A stretch of DNA of 64,000 bases from Schinkia azotoformans LMG 9581. Its GTDB lineage: Bacteria; Bacillota; Bacilli; Bacillales; Bacillaceae_J. Within the stretch, counting starts at the first letter, position 1; each line of letters begins with the position of its first letter. Where the stretch lies: NCBI RefSeq assembly GCF_000307855.1, contig NZ_AJLR01000040.1, positions 108,576-172,575 on the forward strand. Direction: 5' to 3'. The position numbers were made by a program, and so were the translations under genes. The notes under the pieces were generated by a model. The model was not told the DNA's origin. It searched no databases and saw only the letters and a program-made list of their open reading frames with translations. Shown here piece by piece: positions 1-7,151 of the stretch.

Positions 1-459
1 TTTATAGCGGGCCTTTGCTTTGGTTATTTCTTTATTTTTCCGATTGTATTTGATTTTTTACTAGGCTTAGCCGGCGAAAATATGCAAAATATGTTCACGA
101 TTGAGAAATATTTTGGCTTTTTGTTAAGAATTACCTTGCCGTTTGCCATCCTTTTTGAATTGCCTGTTATCGTTATGTTTTTAACAAGCCTTGGCATCAT
201 TGATCCAGTTAAACTGTCTAAAATTAGAAAATATGCCTATTTAGTATTAGCAATTGTTTCTGCCGTCGTTACACCCCCAGATTTCTTATCACAAACATTA
301 GTAATGATACCATTGTGTTTGTTGTATGAAATCAGTATTCAATTATCTAAAGTGGTATATCGGAAAAAACTGAAAAAGGATAGAATGGCAAAAGAAGAAT
401 TTGGAATGCTGGACCCTGAAGAGCAAGAATTAATGGAAAAAGAAAAAACAGCAGAATAA
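1..459 (+). CDS. tatC: Sec-independent protein translocase TatC, C-terminal part
   Basis: The reading frame is open from the first base, so the gene starts upstream of the window. The visible 152 residues resemble the second half of TatC, the multi-span membrane receptor of the twin-arginine export pathway, which recognises RR signal peptides and works with TatA. Visible support: an FxxPxxFDFL-type hydrophobic stretch near the window edge, then a helix pair around the motif FELPVIVMFL and the VVTPPDFLSQ loop, both characteristic of TatC. The tail is short, charged and Glu/Lys-rich, as expected for a cytosolic C-terminus. The gene ends just before a bidirectional terminator shared with the convergent globin gene. 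Confidence 0.9.
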   Translation, partial: FIAGLCFGYFFIFPIVFDFLLGLAGENMQNMFTIEKYFGFLLRITLPFAILFELPVIVMFLTSLGIIDPVKLSKIRKYAYLVLAIVSAVVTPPDFLSQTLVMIPLCLLYEISIQLSKVVYRKKLKKDRMAKEEFGMLDPEEQELMEKEKTAE

Positions 460-478
460 AGCTTATGAATACTAAGTA

Positions 479-510
479 AAACACGCCTGATCATTGGTCA
501 GGCGTGTTTA
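479..510. terminator. Bidirectional intrinsic terminator (tatC / globin)
   Basis: A perfect 10-bp stem (ACACGCCTGA at 481-490 with its complement at 499-508) has A-rich sequence on one side and T-rich on the other, between two convergent genes. It can end both transcripts. Confidence 0.8.
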
Positions 511-871
511 TCATTATGCCCGCAACTTGCTGTAAGCGGTCGTAAAATTGTTCGCGAATGGGCCCTTCTAAACCGATATCGTCCATTGCTTCTCTCATGC
601 ACGCTAGCCATGCAGTGGCCCTTGTTGGCGTAATTTCAAAGGGCATATGCCTTGCTCTCATCGCAGGGGGGCCGAATTCATCACTATAAAGAGTAGGGCC
701 ACCAGTAAACTGTGTTAAAAACATTTTCTGTTTTCTTTTAATTTCTTCCATATCTCCTTCAAATAAAGGACTTAGAATTGGATTTGCATAAACCTTTGGG
801 TAAAAGGAATTCACAAGCTTTTGGATTATTTCTTCCCCACCAAGCATTTCATATGGAGTTTCAAAATTCAT
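491..871 (-). CDS. Group II truncated haemoglobin (YjbI-like)
   Basis: This 126-residue protein has the length and motifs of group II truncated haemoglobins, small haem proteins that bind O2 or NO or act as redox partners in the cytosol. Visible landmarks are Tyr24 at the B10 position, a Phe-rich E-helix region with TGGPTLY, the proximal His75 in the RARHMPFEI motif and the conserved Trp in TAWLACM (G8). The start ATG has an AGGTGA ribosome site a few bases upstream. It is convergent with tatC. In B. subtilis the homologue yjbI lies near thiol/oxidative-stress genes, but here the neighbours differ, so function is inferred from family alone. Confidence 0.9.
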   Translation of the reverse strand: MNFETPYEMLGGEEIIQKLVNSFYPKVYANPILSPLFEGDMEEIKRKQKMFLTQFTGGPTLYSDEFGPPAMRARHMPFEITPTRATAWLACMREAMDDIGLEGPIREQFYDRLQQVAGIMINTPDQ

Positions 872-1030
872 TCTATCACCTATTTTTCCTATTTATTATA
901 CTATAATATATCAAAAGAAGGTTTTGATAAAAGTGATTTATATCACACTTTCTATTATGGCATAGAAAATAGATTCTTGGTAAAATAATGTGAAACTTGT
1001 GGAACTTGTATATAGAAAGGACGTTATTCT

Positions 1031-1258
1031 TTGAAAAAACCATTTTACCAATTTGTACTAAAGTTTCGAACAACGAAAAAAGGAGATATACTAGGTCAAT
1101 TTGCAGAAGAGGTTTATAAAGACCATAGTTTTCCTAAATATTCTTCAGATTATCACGAAATCAGCAGCTATTTGGAATTAAATGATACAGCCCTACATTC
1201 AGTTAGTATCTTTGACCAAGTGTGGGAAATGTATGAACAGGAAGTTATTGGATTATAG
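1031..1258 (+). CDS. yozE: YozE family protein (SAM-like fold)
   Basis: A 75-residue protein using a TTG start at 1031, preceded by an AGAAAGG ribosome site. The sequence aligns by eye with B. subtilis YozE throughout: the FYQFVLKFR-type N-terminus, the DHSFPKYSSDYHEISSYLE core and the closing W..YE region. YozE_SAM_like proteins are small all-helical proteins of unknown function restricted to Firmicutes. There is no signal peptide, so it should be cytosolic. It is the only gene on this strand before the CAP lipoprotein and has about 110 bp of its own downstream leader. Confidence 0.85.
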   Translation: MKKPFYQFVLKFRTTKKGDILGQFAEEVYKDHSFPKYSSDYHEISSYLELNDTALHSVSIFDQVWEMYEQEVIGL

Positions 1259-1367
1259 ATAAAAATGTTTTTCTCAAATCATTTTGCCAACATTTCTAAG
1301 CAATATAATTTTCGTACAGCGGAAATTATAAAAAAGAAAGGGAAAAAAATTTGGGAGGAACAGACAC

Positions 1368-2180
1368 GTGAAAATAAAATCACTAAAATTAATCGTAATG
1401 AGTGTATCATTGTCAATAATGGGTGCCTGCGGTGTTAATAATGCAAACGAGGAGCAGGATATTTTAAACCCTAATGCAGCTACCATTTCTAGTATGAATA
1501 CATCATTAAATAGCGATCAATATCCGCATACAGTACCGATGCTAACGAATGGTGCGAAGTACGAATTTAGAATTGCGGATGGGCGTTCGGGTGGAATGTA
1601 TAATTTTGATGGTGGAGATTACCGTCAACAAGAGCAGCAAAACCAGCAATATTTACAGCAGTACCGACAACAATTCCAACGGGTACCACAAGCTCCTCAG
1701 GAGCAAGTACAACAAGTGCCACAACAAGTACCAAAACAACAAGCACAACAGGCTCCAAAGCAACAAACACAGAAAACACAGCAAGCTGCTCCTACTGCAG
1801 GCATAAGTGCTGCTGAATCAAAAGTTGTGCAATTAACAAATGTAGAGCGGAGAAAAAATGGGCTGCCTGATTTGCAAATGGACACAGCTTTAAGTAAGGT
1901 TGCTCACGAAAAAGCGAATGATATGCAGTCCAAGCATTATTTTTCACATACAAGTCCAACCTATGGATCACCATTTGATATGATGCGTGATTTTGGCATT
2001 ACTTATCGTTCTGCGGGTGAAAACATTGCCCAAGGCCAAACAACACCGGAAGAGGTTGTTCAGGCTTGGATGAACAGTGAGGGGCACCGTAAAAACATTT
2101 TAAGTGCTGATTTTACTCATATAGGAGTAGGTTATACACAGCAGGGAAGTTATTGGTCACAAATGTTTATAAAAAAATAA
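1368..2180 (+). CDS. CAP-domain (SCP/YkwD-like) lipoprotein
   Basis: A 270-residue protein starting with GTG behind GGGAGGAA. Residues 1-21 are a lipoprotein signal ending in M-G-A-C, so Cys21 is the likely lipidation site and the protein should be anchored outside the membrane. Residues about 80-145 are a very Gln-rich, low-complexity linker (QQ, PQQ, QVPQQ repeats). Residues about 150-270 form a CAP/SCP domain with the motifs SHYFSHTSP, AGENIAQG and SEGHRKNIL, as in Bacillus YkwD and the spore coat-associated CAP proteins. Bacterial CAP proteins have no settled biochemical role. The Gln-rich linker probably spans the wall. Confidence 0.9.
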   Translation: MKIKSLKLIVMSVSLSIMGACGVNNANEEQDILNPNAATISSMNTSLNSDQYPHTVPMLTNGAKYEFRIADGRSGGMYNFDGGDYRQQEQQNQQYLQQYRQQFQRVPQAPQEQVQQVPQQVPKQQAQQAPKQQTQKTQQAAPTAGISAAESKVVQLTNVERRKNGLPDLQMDTALSKVAHEKANDMQSKHYFSHTSPTYGSPFDMMRDFGITYRSAGENIAQGQTTPEEVVQAWMNSEGHRKNILSADFTHIGVGYTQQGSYWSQMFIKK

Positions 2181-2198
2181 TCACGAAATAAAAAAACA

Positions 2199-2240
2199 GG
2201 CTGTCTTAAACTTACCATTTCGGATAAATTTAGGACAGCC
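2199..2240. terminator. Bidirectional intrinsic terminator
   Basis: An 11-of-12 bp stem (2199-2210 with 2229-2240) is flanked by A6 on the left and a T-run on the right, between the CAP gene and the convergent GalT-like gene. Confidence 0.8.
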
Positions 2241-2248
2241 AGTTCCTT

Positions 2249-3004
2249 TTAAAAATAAAGCTTTTTAATTTTATCAATGACATAATCTGTATGATTAGAT
2301 ACTTGTGGAATGGAATATCCGACATAAAGTGGTGATGTCGGAAAACGAGGAATGACCTTAACAGCGATTTTTCCAGCATACTCGTAAAAAAACAAATTAT
2401 AGCTATTACAATTTCGATTAAAGTGATTCAAAATATAGTGAGTGGCAATCTGGATATCCTCTGCAAAAGTTTTTAAGCCCGATTCAGCTTCCATGATCAC
2501 ATTAAATTCGTAAAAGCCCATTCTAGGGTATTTTGAAATGTTAAATTCCACCCCGTCTTGAATCTCGATCGGAACCCCAATAAAATGATCGTCGTGTAAT
2601 GAATCCAGATAGTTAATATGATCGAGTCCAACAATTTGCATATGGGGATGACGTAGTGAACCACCGGATAATGGACCATGATTTTTGAAAAAAAGCACAG
2701 ATTTATACTTCTTAGTCTTAATCATCTCTTTCCAATGGTTGAGTCCAAACGAAATGACTTTATATAAGTGCTCCTTACTATACTCGGATAATTCTGATTG
2801 GCATTCATCTGTCTCAATAATGACCGTTTGAAACGTTTTTTCTAATGTAGGATATTTATTTTTCAGCCAAATGATTGAGCCGTCAGTATCAAAAATATCT
2901 GTAAGTGCATCCCGCTTACAAAAAGGGCATGTTGTATCAGAATGAATTAGACTGTTTGGCTTTTGCGAACCAATCGAGGAATCAAATATTAAATGATTAT
3001 GCAT
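2249..3004 (-). CDS. GalT/HIT-superfamily protein (DUF4931-like)
   Basis: A 251-residue soluble protein with features of the galactose-1-phosphate uridylyltransferase branch of the HIT superfamily. It has a CPFC metal-type motif near residue 25, the phrase FFKNHGPLSGGSLRHPHMQIVG whose HPHxQ resembles the GalT active-site His loop, and a second half rich in aromatic residues. It matches my memory of the DUF4931 family of Bacillus, which has no assigned substrate. It is monocistronic, with terminators or gaps on both sides. GalT proper is longer (about 340 or 500 residues), so a nucleotidyl-transfer role is inferred, not shown. Confidence 0.7.
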   Translation of the reverse strand: MHNHLIFDSSIGSQKPNSLIHSDTTCPFCKRDALTDIFDTDGSIIWLKNKYPTLEKTFQTVIIETDECQSELSEYSKEHLYKVISFGLNHWKEMIKTKKYKSVLFFKNHGPLSGGSLRHPHMQIVGLDHINYLDSLHDDHFIGVPIEIQDGVEFNISKYPRMGFYEFNVIMEAESGLKTFAEDIQIATHYILNHFNRNCNSYNLFFYEYAGKIAVKVIPRFPTSPLYVGYSIPQVSNHTDYVIDKIKKLYF

Positions 3005-3115
3005 AATCGAGTTTGCTCCTTTAACAGTTTCCTATAATAAGTTTATTATAGATTTAAAGGCTTTACCACTAAAAAGCTAGTTTGATTATTAAAGCCTGTT
3101 TTTTCCGATTGCTGC

Positions 3116-3143
3116 ACCTTCAAACAAAATCCTCCATACAATG
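3116..3143 (+). promoter_or_regulatory. Candidate sigma-K promoter of spoVIF
   Basis: AC at 3116-3117, a 17-base spacer and CATACAATG at 3135-3143 match the sigma-K pattern (AC, 16-17 bp, CATANNNTA) at all but one base. It lies about 40 bp upstream of the spoVIF start, and the B. subtilis gene is a late mother-cell gene. This is a pattern match only. Confidence 0.45.
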
Positions 3144-3180
3144 TTAGTAACTGTAAATAGAAATGGAGGGCAATAAATTC

Positions 3181-3444
3181 ATGCAAAATAAAAATAATAA
3201 CAATAATATGTTTGGGAATATCGAGAAGAAAACAGGTGTCAATATGAGTGACATTTTGAAATTGGCAAACTCTTTATCTAATGCAAATTTCAAAGATGAA
3301 AACACAGTAAGAAGAGTGATCCAGCAGGTAGCACAATTAGCCGGTAAACGCGTTCCAAAAGAAAAAGAAGACATGCTAGTTAAATCAATTTTAAGCAATA
3401 ATATGCCAATGGATTTAAACTCATTAACGAAAATGATGAAATAA
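3181..3444 (+). CDS. spoVIF: Stage VI sporulation protein F
   Basis: An 87-residue protein beginning at the ATG 11 bases after GGAGGG; an upstream in-frame ATG at 3163 overlaps the ribosome site and is rejected. After an Asn-rich N-terminus, the motifs FGNIEKKTGVNMSDILKLANS, NANFKDENTVRR and the closing MPMDLNSLTKMMK match SpoVIF (B. subtilis YjcC). SpoVIF acts in the mother cell late in sporulation and is needed for proper coat assembly and spore resistance. A sigma-K-like promoter lies upstream. Short poly-Asn runs are the only oddity. Confidence 0.88.
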   Translation: MQNKNNNNNMFGNIEKKTGVNMSDILKLANSLSNANFKDENTVRRVIQQVAQLAGKRVPKEKEDMLVKSILSNNMPMDLNSLTKMMK

Positions 3445-3460
3445 GCTTCATGTACTAAAT

Positions 3461-3492
3461 AAAGAGGCTAGCTCATTCGAGAAAGCCTCTTT
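3461..3492. terminator. Bidirectional intrinsic terminator
   Basis: AAAGAGGCT at 3461-3469 pairs perfectly with AGCCTCTTT at 3484-3492, between spoVIF and the convergent small gene at 3498. Confidence 0.75.
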
Positions 3493-3497
3493 GTGTG

Positions 3498-3845
3498 TTA
3501 ATGAATGATTATTTCCGGAATGGAAATCATCATATCCGAAGACATTTTTGGTTCATAGCTTCGATATTTAATTAGGGCTTTTCCCTCTTTTAATACGGAG
3601 AGCGATAATATTTTTTCAGGTGACTTTCCTTTTGTCTCGAGAAGGAAATGAACGTCATTTTCAGTTAACGTATATTCATGAAGATCTATTCCTAGTAAAT
3701 GGCGGCTTGTTTTAATCGTATTGGAATCATTTTTAATAAAGGAGGCCAGCTCAACTAAGGAAAATTTATTATTGTTTCCTTGAAGATGATGAACGGCTTC
3801 CTTTACTTTGTCCGTAATGGTATGAAAAATTGTTTTAAAATCCAA
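3498..3845 (-). CDS. Hypothetical protein, 115 aa
   Basis: I do not recognise this family. The best start is a TTG at 3845, six bases after a perfect AGGAGG. An in-frame upstream ATG would overlap the preceding gene heavily and lacks a ribosome site. The protein has an amphipathic helical N-terminal half and a second half with alternating hydrophobic residues ending in MISIPEIIIH, suggesting a beta-rich C-terminal domain. It has no signal peptide or Cys. It lies 16 bases after the stop of the 60-residue gene at 3862-4044, so the two are probably one operon. Confidence 0.6.
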   Translation of the reverse strand: MDFKTIFHTITDKVKEAVHHLQGNNNKFSLVELASFIKNDSNTIKTSRHLLGIDLHEYTLTENDVHFLLETKGKSPEKILSLSVLKEGKALIKYRSYEPKMSSDMMISIPEIIIH

Positions 3846-3861
3846 GACAATCCTCCTATAT

Positions 3862-4044
3862 TTATCCGTCGTCTTCACTTTCATCCTGGGCATGTTCGAT
3901 ATAGTCATCTAATGGCAGGAATGAAAGGACTTCTTTTATGATTGTGTTTCCCTTTTGGTTAACCATTTCTTGTCCAAACGCATTTTTTGCCTTCACCGCT
4001 ATTTTAATAGTATGAGCAAAGGCTTGTGACTTAGTCATTTCCAT
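3862..4044 (-). CDS. Hypothetical protein, 60 aa
   Basis: A small acidic-tailed protein: about 40 residues of helix-prone sequence with AHTIKIAVKAKNAFGQ, then an Asp/Glu-rich end (EHAQDESEDDG). I cannot place it in a family. It is directly upstream of the 115-residue gene on the same strand with a 16-base gap that contains that gene's AGGAGG, so they are likely co-translated. Two ATG codons two triplets apart could serve as start; the ribosome site is weak (GAGAAAAC). Confidence 0.5.
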   Translation of the reverse strand: MEMTKSQAFAHTIKIAVKAKNAFGQEMVNQKGNTIIKEVLSFLPLDDYIEHAQDESEDDG

Positions 4045-4105
4045 GTTTTCTCAAAGTGTGCATAAGATTCAAAACAAAAAGCGTTATCTCAAGCGATGCC
4101 CCTTT

Positions 4106-4756
4106 TTAAGCGTTTAAAGGTAAGACGTATAAGAATACAGCAAAGAAATGTGCAACAGAACCTAAAAGTACAAATACATGCCAGACTGCATGGTGAAAGA
4201 TGAATCCTCGCCATACATAAAAAATAGTGCCAATCGTATAAAGAATTCCACCTGTCACTAATAACACCATACCGCCCGTTGAGAGACCAGCAGCAAGCGG
4301 CTTCCATGCAAATACTATAAGCCAACCCATTACAACATAAAGGATTGTAGAAAGGTATAAAAATCTTTTGCAAAAGAAGATCTTAAACACTACTCCTAAC
4401 AAAGCTAGCCCCCATATGATACCGAATAAAGTCCATCCAACCCAACCTTTTATTACGATAAACAAAAACGGAGTATATGTCCCAGCGATAAATAGATAGA
4501 TGGAAGAATGGTCCATAATTTCAAAAATATCTTTCGCTTTACCCGCTGGAAAACTGTGTACTAGCGTAGAGGAGACATATAAGAGCAGCATTGTCCCTCC
4601 AAAAATTGAAAAGCTGATGACATGGAGTACGGATCCTTCTAAACTTGAAAAAACTGTGAGTAAAACAAGTGCTGCAATACTAAGCAGAGCGCCGATACCA
4701 TGAGTAATTGAGTTTACAATTTCCTCAATTTTTGTAAATGTATGCGTTGTATTCAT
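4106..4756 (-). CDS. Hemolysin III / TrhA (PAQR-like) membrane protein
   Basis: A 216-residue integral membrane protein with seven predicted hydrophobic helices. The start at 4756 is set by AAGGAAG upstream; the frame is open 23 codons further but without a ribosome site. Family markers include the N-terminal EEIVNSITHGIGA segment with its conserved His, SSTLVHSF and MDHSSIYLFIAGTYTPF, and the C-terminal FHHAVWHVFVLLGS with metal-binding-type His residues. The family (B. subtilis YplQ, B. cereus hemolysin III) belongs to the PAQR/CREST superfamily. It has been linked to membrane homeostasis, and haemolysis may be secondary. It is monocistronic. Confidence 0.9.
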   Translation of the reverse strand: MNTTHTFTKIEEIVNSITHGIGALLSIAALVLLTVFSSLEGSVLHVISFSIFGGTMLLLYVSSTLVHSFPAGKAKDIFEIMDHSSIYLFIAGTYTPFLFIVIKGWVGWTLFGIIWGLALLGVVFKIFFCKRFLYLSTILYVVMGWLIVFAWKPLAAGLSTGGMVLLVTGGILYTIGTIFYVWRGFIFHHAVWHVFVLLGSVAHFFAVFLYVLPLNA

Positions 4757-4976
4757 GAATGATTTACTTCCTTTCAAAGTCGAATACTCAATAATTCGTA
4801 TTATAACAGAAATGTCGTTGTTCAATGTATTTTAAAGTGATTTTTAAAAATATATCATACCGATATCAAAGTGCTATCAGAATGATAGGGTTGGCTACTT
4901 TTTACGGATAGTATAGACCTTTTAATGTTGGCAATAATCAGTAGTAGATTTTAACTTTATTCTCGTGGGTGAAAAA

Positions 4977-5855
4977 ATGAAGAACGCACTTGATATAACC
5001 AATTATTTCTTTTCAGAAAATTGGCTTAAACTTTTAGAAGAAGTTACATTTTTTGCAAAGAAAAGCAGGCTTGTTTGGTATCGCGGTCAAAGTAACAATG
5101 CTTCCGAAAATGGTTGTTATCCTTTACTTTCAGGGCTTTTTAGACAATCATTTTCGGTAGAGAAAATTTTACAGTGGGAAGAACTAAGCTATAAACGCTT
5201 TTTTGAAAATGGCTTTGATTTACACAAAACGGAAAACCAATGGGACCTCCTTTATTTGATGCAGCAATACGGTGTTAAGACAAGATTATTAGATTGGTCT
5301 GAATCCTTTGCCGTTGCTTTGTATTTTGCTACAAGAAATTGGGACCATAAAACTTCTTGTTCCATCTGGCTTCTCGACCCTTTCCGGCTTAATCGAATAT
5401 TTCACAATTTAGATGAATTAACAAGTATGCCAAAAACAATCGATTTCCTAGAAGCTAGGAAAGAATTCCAAAAAACAATGGCGTTAAGCCCTAGAATGAA
5501 TACATATCGAAGTATGTTTCAAAAGGGTTATTTTACTCTCCAAGGCAATACAAAACAAGGGCTTGAAGAAGAAGAAAATGGGGTGCTTTTACGAGAACGC
5601 ATCCTTAAACATATCAAAATAGATGTTGAACTTCGAAATGATGTTGAATTGTTTTTGGAGTTAAGCGGGATTAATCAATTAACGTTGTTTCCTGATTTAG
5701 GGGGTCTGGCAAGCTATGTTAATCAATGGACGACAACAGATTTAATGAAGCAGAAATTTCTTAAGGATACAAATGATCAAAATTCAAAATTGTTCAGACA
5801 AACCTCGTCAGGTAAGATAGAATGGAAAGAGGATGAAAATACGTTTTTACCGTAA
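4977..5855 (+). CDS. FRG-domain protein
   Basis: A 292-residue cytosolic protein beginning at the ATG at 4977; an in-frame GTG four codons upstream has no ribosome site. The first 120 residues carry the FRG signature: WYRGQ near residue 35, a conserved Leu/Phe-rich loop, then LMQQYGVKTRLLDWSESFAVALYFATRN. The remainder has no motif I know. FRG domains occur in many bacterial proteins with unknown or toxin-like roles. Here the gene stands alone between hemolysin III and a pseudouridine synthase, with no restriction, toxin-antitoxin or phage genes nearby. An upstream leader of about 150 bp shows no clear hairpin. Confidence 0.8.
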   Translation: MKNALDITNYFFSENWLKLLEEVTFFAKKSRLVWYRGQSNNASENGCYPLLSGLFRQSFSVEKILQWEELSYKRFFENGFDLHKTENQWDLLYLMQQYGVKTRLLDWSESFAVALYFATRNWDHKTSCSIWLLDPFRLNRIFHNLDELTSMPKTIDFLEARKEFQKTMALSPRMNTYRSMFQKGYFTLQGNTKQGLEEEENGVLLRERILKHIKIDVELRNDVELFLELSGINQLTLFPDLGGLASYVNQWTTTDLMKQKFLKDTNDQNSKLFRQTSSGKIEWKEDENTFLP

Positions 5856-5901
5856 ATCAATTAAATGAAACAAAAATTTAGCAAAATAGGAGTTTAAATA
5901 A

Positions 5902-6813
5902 ATGGACTGTGTAAAAAAAGGGGAATGGCTCCAAATCGGAGTACCACAGGAATGGGATCAGGTAAGCGTTGAAAAAATATTGAAGGAAAAATGGAAGGTC
6001 CCCAAAAAACTGTTACACCAATTTAGAATGGAAAAAAGGGTACAAGTAAATAGTGAGATCGTAACAAGATGGGATCAACAGCTTAAAAAAGGAGATAAAC
6101 TGCAAATTCGTTTATTTGTCGATGAGGAATACGGTGCCGCCCCACAATATATTCCGATTGAGGTTTGTTATGAGGATGACCATGTGTTAATTGTAAATAA
6201 GCCTGCTGGAATCGATACCCATCCTAATGCCGGGGAACGTGATACACTGGCAAATGCAGTCGCTTATCATTTCCAAGCGGAAGGTCTTCGGACGAAGGTT
6301 CGGCATATTCATCGTCTTGACCATGATACTTCCGGTGGTGTCGTGTTTGCTAAACATGCACTGGCGGGCCCCGTTCTTGATCAAATGCTGGAAAAAAGAT
6401 TGATTTCTAGGACCTATATAGCTTTTGTACATGGGCAAATAAAACAGAAAAAAGGAACGATCACCGCCAAAATCGGACGTGATCGCCATCATCCTACAAG
6501 AAGAAGAGTATCAAGCACAGGAGATTTGGCTATCACCCATTATGAGGTTCTCAAATACTACCCTAAGGTCAATGTAACATTAGTAAAGCTTAAATTGGAT
6601 ACGGGGAGGACTCACCAAATCCGGGTCCATATGAGCCATCTTGGATACCCCATTGTTGGCGATATTCTTTATGGTGGAAAACCTGTAGGTATCAAAAGAC
6701 AAGCCCTACATGCGGAGCATATCCATTTTGTCCACCCATTTACCAATGAAAGTATTGACGTAGCCATCCCATGGAGTGACGATATGAAAAGGTTTCAGAA
6801 AACCTTGGCATAA
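5902..6813 (+). CDS. RluA-family pseudouridine synthase
   Basis: A 303-residue enzyme that should convert uridine to pseudouridine in rRNA or tRNA. Residues about 10-80 form an S4-like RNA-binding part. The catalytic domain contains the diagnostic HRLDHDTSG motif, whose Asp is the nucleophile, then the KLDTGRTHQIRVHMSHLGYPIVGD motif of the family. Start ATG at 5902 with an AGGAG site. B. subtilis has several paralogues (YlyB, YjbO, YhcT); length and motifs cannot tell which position is modified. The region after its stop forms a long hairpin that overlaps the next gene's ribosome site. Confidence 0.9.
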   Translation: MDCVKKGEWLQIGVPQEWDQVSVEKILKEKWKVPKKLLHQFRMEKRVQVNSEIVTRWDQQLKKGDKLQIRLFVDEEYGAAPQYIPIEVCYEDDHVLIVNKPAGIDTHPNAGERDTLANAVAYHFQAEGLRTKVRHIHRLDHDTSGGVVFAKHALAGPVLDQMLEKRLISRTYIAFVHGQIKQKKGTITAKIGRDRHHPTRRRVSSTGDLAITHYEVLKYYPKVNVTLVKLKLDTGRTHQIRVHMSHLGYPIVGDILYGGKPVGIKRQALHAEHIHFVHPFTNESIDVAIPWSDDMKRFQKTLA

Positions 6814-6816
6814 TTT

Positions 6817-6871
6817 CACTCCTTTTGCCAAAACTAGTATAGTGAACATTAAAATTTTGGTAAAAGGAGTG
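6817..6871 (+). promoter_or_regulatory. Long hairpin covering the ribosome site of the next small gene
   Basis: CACTCCTTTTGCCAAAA (6817-6833) and its near-perfect complement (6855-6871, 16 of 17 positions) flank a 21-base loop. The right arm contains the AAAGGAG ribosome site of the gene at 6878. Read-through RNA from the upstream gene would hide this site; a transcript starting inside the loop would not. Confidence 0.6.
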
Positions 6872-6877
6872 ATTTGA

Positions 6878-7024
6878 ATGTCAAATGAAAAAGAAAAACA
6901 GCATAAATTAAGCTATGAATCAGATGGAGTTATGGGTCATAATCGCCCGGAAAATCCTAGTGAGCAAAATCAAAACAATGAAATGGCGGAAGAATTTTTT
7001 AATGTAACGCAAAATAGCGAATGA
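6878..7024 (+). CDS. Small hydrophilic protein, 48 aa
   Basis: A 48-codon gene with a strong AAAGGAG site seven bases before ATG and a terminator directly after it. The product is highly polar (Glu, Asn, Gln, Lys) with the phrase YESDGVMGHNRPENPSEQ, no Cys and no membrane segment. This composition is typical of minor small spore proteins of Bacillus, but I cannot assign a named family. The ribosome site lies in the right arm of the 6817-6871 hairpin, so translation may depend on where transcription begins. Confidence 0.6.
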   Translation: MSNEKEKQHKLSYESDGVMGHNRPENPSEQNQNNEMAEEFFNVTQNSE

Positions 7025-7028
7025 ATAG

Positions 7029-7076
7029 AAAAAGGATTGTTTTCGTTATGAACACCCACGGAAGCAGTCCTTTTTT
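7029..7076 (+). terminator. Intrinsic terminator
   Basis: AAAAAGGATTG (7029-7039) pairs with CAGTCCTTTTT (7065-7075, one G-T pair) and runs into T6 just after the 48-residue gene. Confidence 0.65.
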
Positions 7077-7151
7077 GGTAAGTAATTGTAAGCTCCTTCC
7101 ATAATTTACATGATATAATGAAGTGAGATGGTAAAAGGGGTGGTGGTTAAG

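Noticed and set aside
876..1073. Minus-strand 65-codon frame overlapping the yozE start
   Set aside because: Low-complexity, no ribosome site, and it covers the intergenic promoter region between the globin and yozE.
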